Both the position numbers and the translations under genes were made by a program. Below are positions 6,323 through 9,060 of a stretch of DNA of 9,060 nucleotides, piece by piece. The stretch comes from an uncultured Actinomycetes bacterium (GTDB taxonomy: Bacteria > Actinomycetota > Actinomycetes > Mycobacteriales > Mycobacteriaceae): contig CAIWCQ010000407.1 in assembly GCA_903911165.1 (NCBI GenBank), forward strand, positions 1-9,060, given 5' to 3'. Each line of letters begins with the position of its first letter. Position 1 is the first letter of the stretch. The notes under the pieces were generated by a model. That model saw only the letters and a list, made by a program, of their open reading frames with translations. It searched no databases and was not told the DNA's origin.

Positions 6323-7270
6323 TTACAGGGGCGCGGACCGCATGGGCTCGATCGAAAAGTCAGCCCGCACTTGCTCGAGTGGCAGGTGTGCGATCGCAAG
6401 ATGATCCACCTGACTGAGATCGACGGTGCATTTCGCGCCTCGCTGCAGACCTTCACCCAGAAACTCGGGAACACCCTTGCGATCGAGGGTGGCCACTTTC
6501 GCACGGATGTCGCCGTGGTTCAACACACCAGATTCGTGAATCGACATGGTCAGCAGAAACTCAAGCCAGTTGTGGTGTGAATCGTTGGTCGCAAGCAAAA
6601 ATCCGGATCGCGCAATCTCTCCGGGGGCGGTCGGCTCATAGCCGGTGATGACGTGGTTCATGTCGTGGTTGACGTAGTGAGCCGGCAGATTGGTGTCGTC
6701 ACCGGGAAGCTCAATGTTGTTGCGGCGGTAGAACTCCAGATACTGGTAGCCCAGCGTGTCCTCGGGTAGATCCCGCAGTTTCCTAAGTCTCTCAGCGAGT
6801 GCGTGGTCGGGCTTATCCAGGCGAAGGTAGCGGTCTCGAAGCGACAACTCAGAGATCTCGGGCAGGATCTTCTGATAGCAGCGCTCCAGGTCCGTTGCAG
6901 CCGCCTCGGCTCCTCTGGTGATGACGGTGCGGGTTACCTCGACTTCGACATCGCCGATTCCCATGGCTGCGATATATCGCTCCGCCAAGTCGACCTGCTC
7001 TTTGGACATCGGATGGCGGCACAGTTCCAGCGTCATCATGATCTCGGCGAAACGCTCTCGTGCCGCCTTCCTCGGAAGTGCTTTCGCCAGTTCGGCACTC
7101 GACAGTGGCGTGAGATTGCTTAGGTCGATATCGCTCCGACCCCACAGATCACGGGTGATGGAGTCCAGAACGATCAGCTGCTCGGCGGTCGGACCACTCT
7201 TGGTGGAAATGCCACCGAGCAGTCCGGCGACGATCGGTTCGACCTCGTCGGCGTGCACGACCTGCATCAT
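6323..7270 (-). CDS. Coq4-like protein with TerB-like N-terminal part
   Basis: The protein has 315 residues from the first ATG, or 314 from the next codon, also ATG. The second fits better because AAGGAG lies 6 bases before it and only 3 before the first. The C-terminal half is Coq4-like: LPEDTLGYQYLEFYRRN (168-184) corresponds to the LPEDTxGxxYxxF block. HDMNH (202-206) followed by E218 gives the exact Coq4 metal motif HDxxH-x11-E. Residues about 70-108, with MMTLELCRHPMSKEQVDLAERYIAAMG, resemble a TerB-like helical unit. Coq4 acts in ubiquinone biosynthesis, but mycobacteria and relatives make menaquinone, so the role here is unknown. No signal peptide or membrane helix is seen. It lies 19 bases after the GAP-family gene, probably on one transcript, and converges on the kinase gene with 11 bases between. 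Sample rows are 48-58% GC against about 67-73% in neighbours, suggesting acquisition. Confidence 0.7.
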   Translation of the reverse strand: MMQVVHADEVEPIVAGLLGGISTKSGPTAEQLIVLDSITRDLWGRSDIDLSNLTPLSSAELAKALPRKAARERFAEIMMTLELCRHPMSKEQVDLAERYIAAMGIGDVEVEVTRTVITRGAEAAATDLERCYQKILPEISELSLRDRYLRLDKPDHALAERLRKLRDLPEDTLGYQYLEFYRRNNIELPGDDTNLPAHYVNHDMNHVITGYEPTAPGEIARSGFLLATNDSHHNWLEFLLTMSIHESGVLNHGDIRAKVATLDRKGVPEFLGEGLQRGAKCTVDLSQVDHLAIAHLPLEQVRADFSIEPMRSAPL

Positions 7271-7273
7271 GTG

Positions 7274-7279
7274 CTCCTT
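7274..7279 (-). promoter_or_regulatory. ribosome binding site deciding the Coq4-like start
   Basis: On the - strand AAGGAG precedes two consecutive ATG codons. The gap is 3 bases to the ATG at 7270 and 6 bases to the ATG at 7267. The second ATG is the more usual distance, so the protein probably has 314 residues. Confidence 0.6.
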
Positions 7280-7289
7280 GAACTCGTCA

Positions 7290-7982
7290 CTATCGGATGG
7301 GCAACGCGCGCCAGGCCTCGTGCGCGACGAACGCGCCGGCGCCCAACAGCAGCACCGCAGTGATCCAGCGACCGTGGACCGCCATGATGCGTTCGTAGGA
7401 CTGTTTGATCCCGACGACGGCGCCGGGGTTGATCATTTCGATTACGGCGGGCAGCACCGCCGGAACGACCGAGATCGCCGCGAAGATCGCGATGGCCGCG
7501 GCGCGCGATGCCGGGTTGGTGATCTGCACGATCTGATGTCCGGCGGCGATCGCGATCGGAAATATCTTGGGGTGCAAACCGCAGACCGCGAAGCCGGCCA
7601 ACCCGGCCCGGACGACGCGACCGGACGCACTCAGGTCCGTAGCCGGGTCGATGCCGCGCATGAGCTTCGGGAAGCGCCGGGTCAGCGCGCTACGCAGCTT
7701 TCCCGGCCGATGATCGGGCTCGGAAACATCGGCTATCGGGTTTCCACGGAACGCCTTCACCGCCTTGTAGATGCCGAGAGACAACAGCGCACCGGCGATG
7801 AACACGCGCACGACGAACCCGGGCCACGAGTGGTGCCGCGTGGTCACCTCGGCGCCGGAGAGGTGTGCGATCCACAGGCCGATGCCGGTGGCGAAGGCGA
7901 TGCCGAGTATCGCGCCCACCGCGAATACAACGGACGCCCGCCGCGGCGCCACCTTGTCGCCGGCGATGATCAGACCCAGCAC
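7290..7982 (-). CDS. GAP/LysE-type membrane protein (peptidoglycolipid-addressing family)
   Basis: From the first canonical in-frame start (GTG 7982) the protein has 230 residues. The frame continues upstream to 8133 and the residues just before the GTG, SLALAIALSPETLV, complete a first membrane helix, so the true start is probably near 8051 (253 residues). Six helices result: LALAIALSPETLVLGLIIAG; ASVVFAVGAILGIAFATGIG; FVVRVFIAGALLSLGIYKAV; AGLAGFAVCGLHPKIFPIAI; AAIAIFAAISVVPAVLPAVI; ITAVLLLGAGAFVAHEAW. A charged loop joins helices 3 and 4. Helix breaks with Ser-Pro and His-Pro resemble the Asn-Pro breaks of the LysE/GAP fold. Mycobacterial GAP/Sap proteins help move surface glycolipids across the membrane, but the substrate here is unknown. 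It lies just upstream of the Coq4-like gene on the same strand, with its TAG 19-22 bases before that start. Confidence 0.75.
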   Translation of the reverse strand: MLGLIIAGDKVAPRRASVVFAVGAILGIAFATGIGLWIAHLSGAEVTTRHHSWPGFVVRVFIAGALLSLGIYKAVKAFRGNPIADVSEPDHRPGKLRSALTRRFPKLMRGIDPATDLSASGRVVRAGLAGFAVCGLHPKIFPIAIAAGHQIVQITNPASRAAAIAIFAAISVVPAVLPAVIEMINPGAVVGIKQSYERIMAVHGRWITAVLLLGAGAFVAHEAWRALPIR

Positions 7983-8062
7983 CAGCGTCTCCGGGCTTAG
8001 CGCGATGGCCAGTGCCAGCGAGGCAACAACAGCAAGACGAGAATCGATGATCGCATCCTTCC
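7983..8062 (-). other. probable N-terminal coding extension and ribosome site of the GAP-family gene with a non-canonical start
   Basis: In frame with the GAP-family gene, the - strand reads I-I-D-S-R-L-A-V-V-A-S-L-A-L-A-I-A-L-S-P-E-T-L up to the GTG at 7982. It contains no ATG, GTG or TTG back to the stop codon at 8135-8133. GGAAGG at 8062-8057 is a good Shine-Dalgarno, followed 5 bases later by ATC (8051) and 8 bases later by a second ATC (8048). An ATG at 8056 is in another frame and stops after 19 codons. The likely readings are ATC initiation, a sequence error, or an indel next to the ribosome site. Confidence 0.5.
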
Positions 8063-8074
8063 GCTGTGTCCTCT

Positions 8075-8129
8075 GGGCCTCCGGTGGGCCTCCGGTGGGC
8101 CTCCGGTGGGCCCTCGGTGGGCCTCCGGT
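8075..8129. repeat. five tandem 11-bp repeats
   Basis: The unit GGGCCTCCGGT occurs head to tail at 8075, 8086, 8097, 8108 and 8119. Four copies are identical and the fourth reads GGGCCCTCGGT. The array lies between the start of the GAP-family gene and the divergent decarboxylase gene, where the promoters should be. The unit is one helical turn long, so protein sites would face the same side. It may instead be a slippage-prone minisatellite with no function. Confidence 0.9.
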
Positions 8130-8140
8130 GAGCTAAGCTA

Positions 8141-8166
8141 GCAGGGCACGTTTCACAGGGCCCTGC
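8141..8166. other. inverted repeat upstream of the decarboxylase gene
   Basis: GCAGGG (8141-8146) is mirrored by CCCTGC (8161-8166) with 14 bases between. Inside the right arm lies the perfect palindrome CAGGGCCCTG (8156-8165). It could be an operator or an alternative RNA hairpin in the decarboxylase leader. It is too far from a stop codon and lacks a T-run, so it is not a terminator. The rest of 8130-8234 shows no clear promoter. Confidence 0.3.
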
Positions 8167-8234
8167 CCGCGCACACGGCGGTCTGGGCGGCTCTCGTACG
8201 GCAATGGAAAAGACGCCGGAGCGGAACACCCCCT

Positions 8235-9060
8235 ATGAGCGAGACACCCCTGTACGACGCCTACCGAAACTTTCTGGCCAACGCTGGAACGCCTTTCACC
8301 GTGCCCGGCCATAAGCGCAATCCGGATCTGATCGATGACTTCCTCGCGTTCGATGTTCCGCACTACGGCGGCGTCGAGAATCGCCGCGCTTCGACCAAGC
8401 GGCTCGCGACGGCCGAGCGTCTCGCCGGGGAACTGTGGGGCGCGGACTGGTGCGGTTTCTCGGTCCAGGGCTCCTCACACGGCAACGAGGCGATCTGTCT
8501 GAGCCTCGGCAAGCCGGGCGACAAGGTTGTCGTCGCCCGCACCATTCACAAGTCGCTGTTTTTCGGCATCGTGCTGGCCGGATTGGTGCCGGTCTGGATT
8601 CGCCCGGACGTCGACGAACAGACCGGCCTGACCGCCGGCATGCCGGTCAGTCGCGTCGCCGAAGCCTTGGCACAACACCCGGACGCCAAAGCGGTGATGC
8701 TCGTCGAGCCGAGCTACGTCGGCGGCGTCTCCGACGTGGCCGCCCACGCCGAACTTGCACACGCGCACGGCATTCCACTCACGGTCGACGCAGCCTGGGG
8801 CGCCCACCTCGGCTTCCACCCCGACCTTCCGCCGCACGCCATCGCCGCCGGTGCCGACGTACTCGTGACGAGCATCCACAAGCACATCACCGGATTCACG
8901 CAATCCTCCATGGTGCTGGCACAGGGCGAACGCATCGATCTCGAACGCCTCGACGCCGCGTTCGAGGGACTGCACACCACGAGTCCATCCGGTGCCATTC
9001 TGGCCAGCATCGATCTGGCCCGCGCCCTGCTGGCCGACCGCGGCACAGAGTTGCTCGACC
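8235..9060 (+). CDS. PLP-dependent Orn/Lys/Arg decarboxylase-family protein, 3' end outside the window
   Basis: The frame starts at ATG 8235 and stays open to the window end, giving the first 275 residues. It begins directly with the major PLP domain: FTVPGHKRN (21-29) is the family's N-terminal signature. QGSSHGNEA (78-86) is the cofactor phosphate-binding loop. VDAAWGAHLGFHP (184-196) carries the Asp that contacts the pyridine nitrogen. SIHKHITGFTQSS (213-225) contains the Schiff-base lysine, K216. No receiver-like wing domain precedes this, so it belongs to the short class seen in Bacillus SpeA-like enzymes rather than the ~700-residue inducible decarboxylases. Such enzymes decarboxylate arginine, lysine or ornithine to polyamine precursors; the specificity is not readable here. 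GGAG at 8218-8221 is 13 bases from the ATG, so the ribosome site is weak. It diverges from the GAP-family gene. Confidence 0.9.
   Translation, partial: MSETPLYDAYRNFLANAGTPFTVPGHKRNPDLIDDFLAFDVPHYGGVENRRASTKRLATAERLAGELWGADWCGFSVQGSSHGNEAICLSLGKPGDKVVVARTIHKSLFFGIVLAGLVPVWIRPDVDEQTGLTAGMPVSRVAEALAQHPDAKAVMLVEPSYVGGVSDVAAHAELAHAHGIPLTVDAAWGAHLGFHPDLPPHAIAAGADVLVTSIHKHITGFTQSSMVLAQGERIDLERLDAAFEGLHTTSPSGAILASIDLARALLADRGTELLD

Noticed and set aside
6918..8000. Open frame of 360 codons on the + strand opposite the Coq4-like and GAP-family genes
   Set aside because: It spans two genes with clear motifs and helices on the other strand. Its own translation is Arg/Asp-rich without a domain.
7690..8229. 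Minus-strand frame running through the 11-bp repeats into the GAP-family gene
   Set aside because: It is out of frame with the membrane helices, and the repeats give a Pro/Gly/Arg-rich periodic stretch with no recognisable protein.
8204..8314. Arg-rich 36-codon upstream frame overlapping the decarboxylase start
   Set aside because: A leader peptide for arginine sensing was considered. The ATG at 8204 has no ribosome site and the overlap could be chance, so it is too weak to report.

Overview
The window is high-GC actinobacterial DNA, most likely from a mycobacterium or close relative. The evidence is a dnaK-grpE-dnaJ-hspR heat-shock operon with HspR, HAIR-type operators, a SigH-like promoter and a GrpE close to mycobacterial GrpE. 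No rRNA, tRNA, insertion sequence or CRISPR array was seen. The left and right edges cut through genes.

Layout: (1) 1-738, + strand: the 3' part of an aldose 1-epimerase-family gene. (2) 765-4844, - strand: the heat-shock operon, read dnaK > grpE > dnaJ > hspR. It has 4-nt stop/start overlaps at dnaK/grpE and dnaJ/hspR. (3) 4845-5155: a divergent control region. On the dnaK side it holds two HAIR-like inverted repeats and promoter candidates. On the other side a THI-box-like (TPP riboswitch) leader runs into the ribosome binding site of the next gene. (4) 5156-6311, + strand: a PnuC-family membrane transporter overlapping a NadR-like P-loop kinase. The TPP-type leader points to thiamine rather than nicotinamide riboside as substrate. 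The pair therefore looks like a thiamine uptake-and-trapping module. (5) 6323-8051, - strand: a GAP/LysE-type six-helix membrane protein followed by a Coq4-like protein with a TerB-like N-terminal part, in an organism type that normally makes menaquinone. (6) 8052-8234: a divergent intergenic region with five 11-bp tandem repeats. (7) 8235-9060, + strand: the 5' part of a PLP-dependent Orn/Lys/Arg decarboxylase-family enzyme lacking the N-terminal wing domain.

How the genes work together: DnaK, DnaJ and GrpE form one chaperone machine and HspR closes the feedback loop by repressing the operon from its HAIR sites. The transporter and kinase probably import a vitamin by facilitated diffusion and phosphorylate it inside the cell. 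The GAP and Coq4-like genes are probably one transcript whose shared job (lipid or quinone handling) is not evident from sequence.

The most promising observations are the TPP-riboswitch/PnuC/NadR-like kinase module, in which the aptamer has an intact CUGAGA arm but an altered pyrophosphate-sensing arm; the Coq4-like protein in a menaquinone-type organism; a near-perfect HAIR inside grpE; and a GAP gene with no canonical start codon where its first helix should begin.
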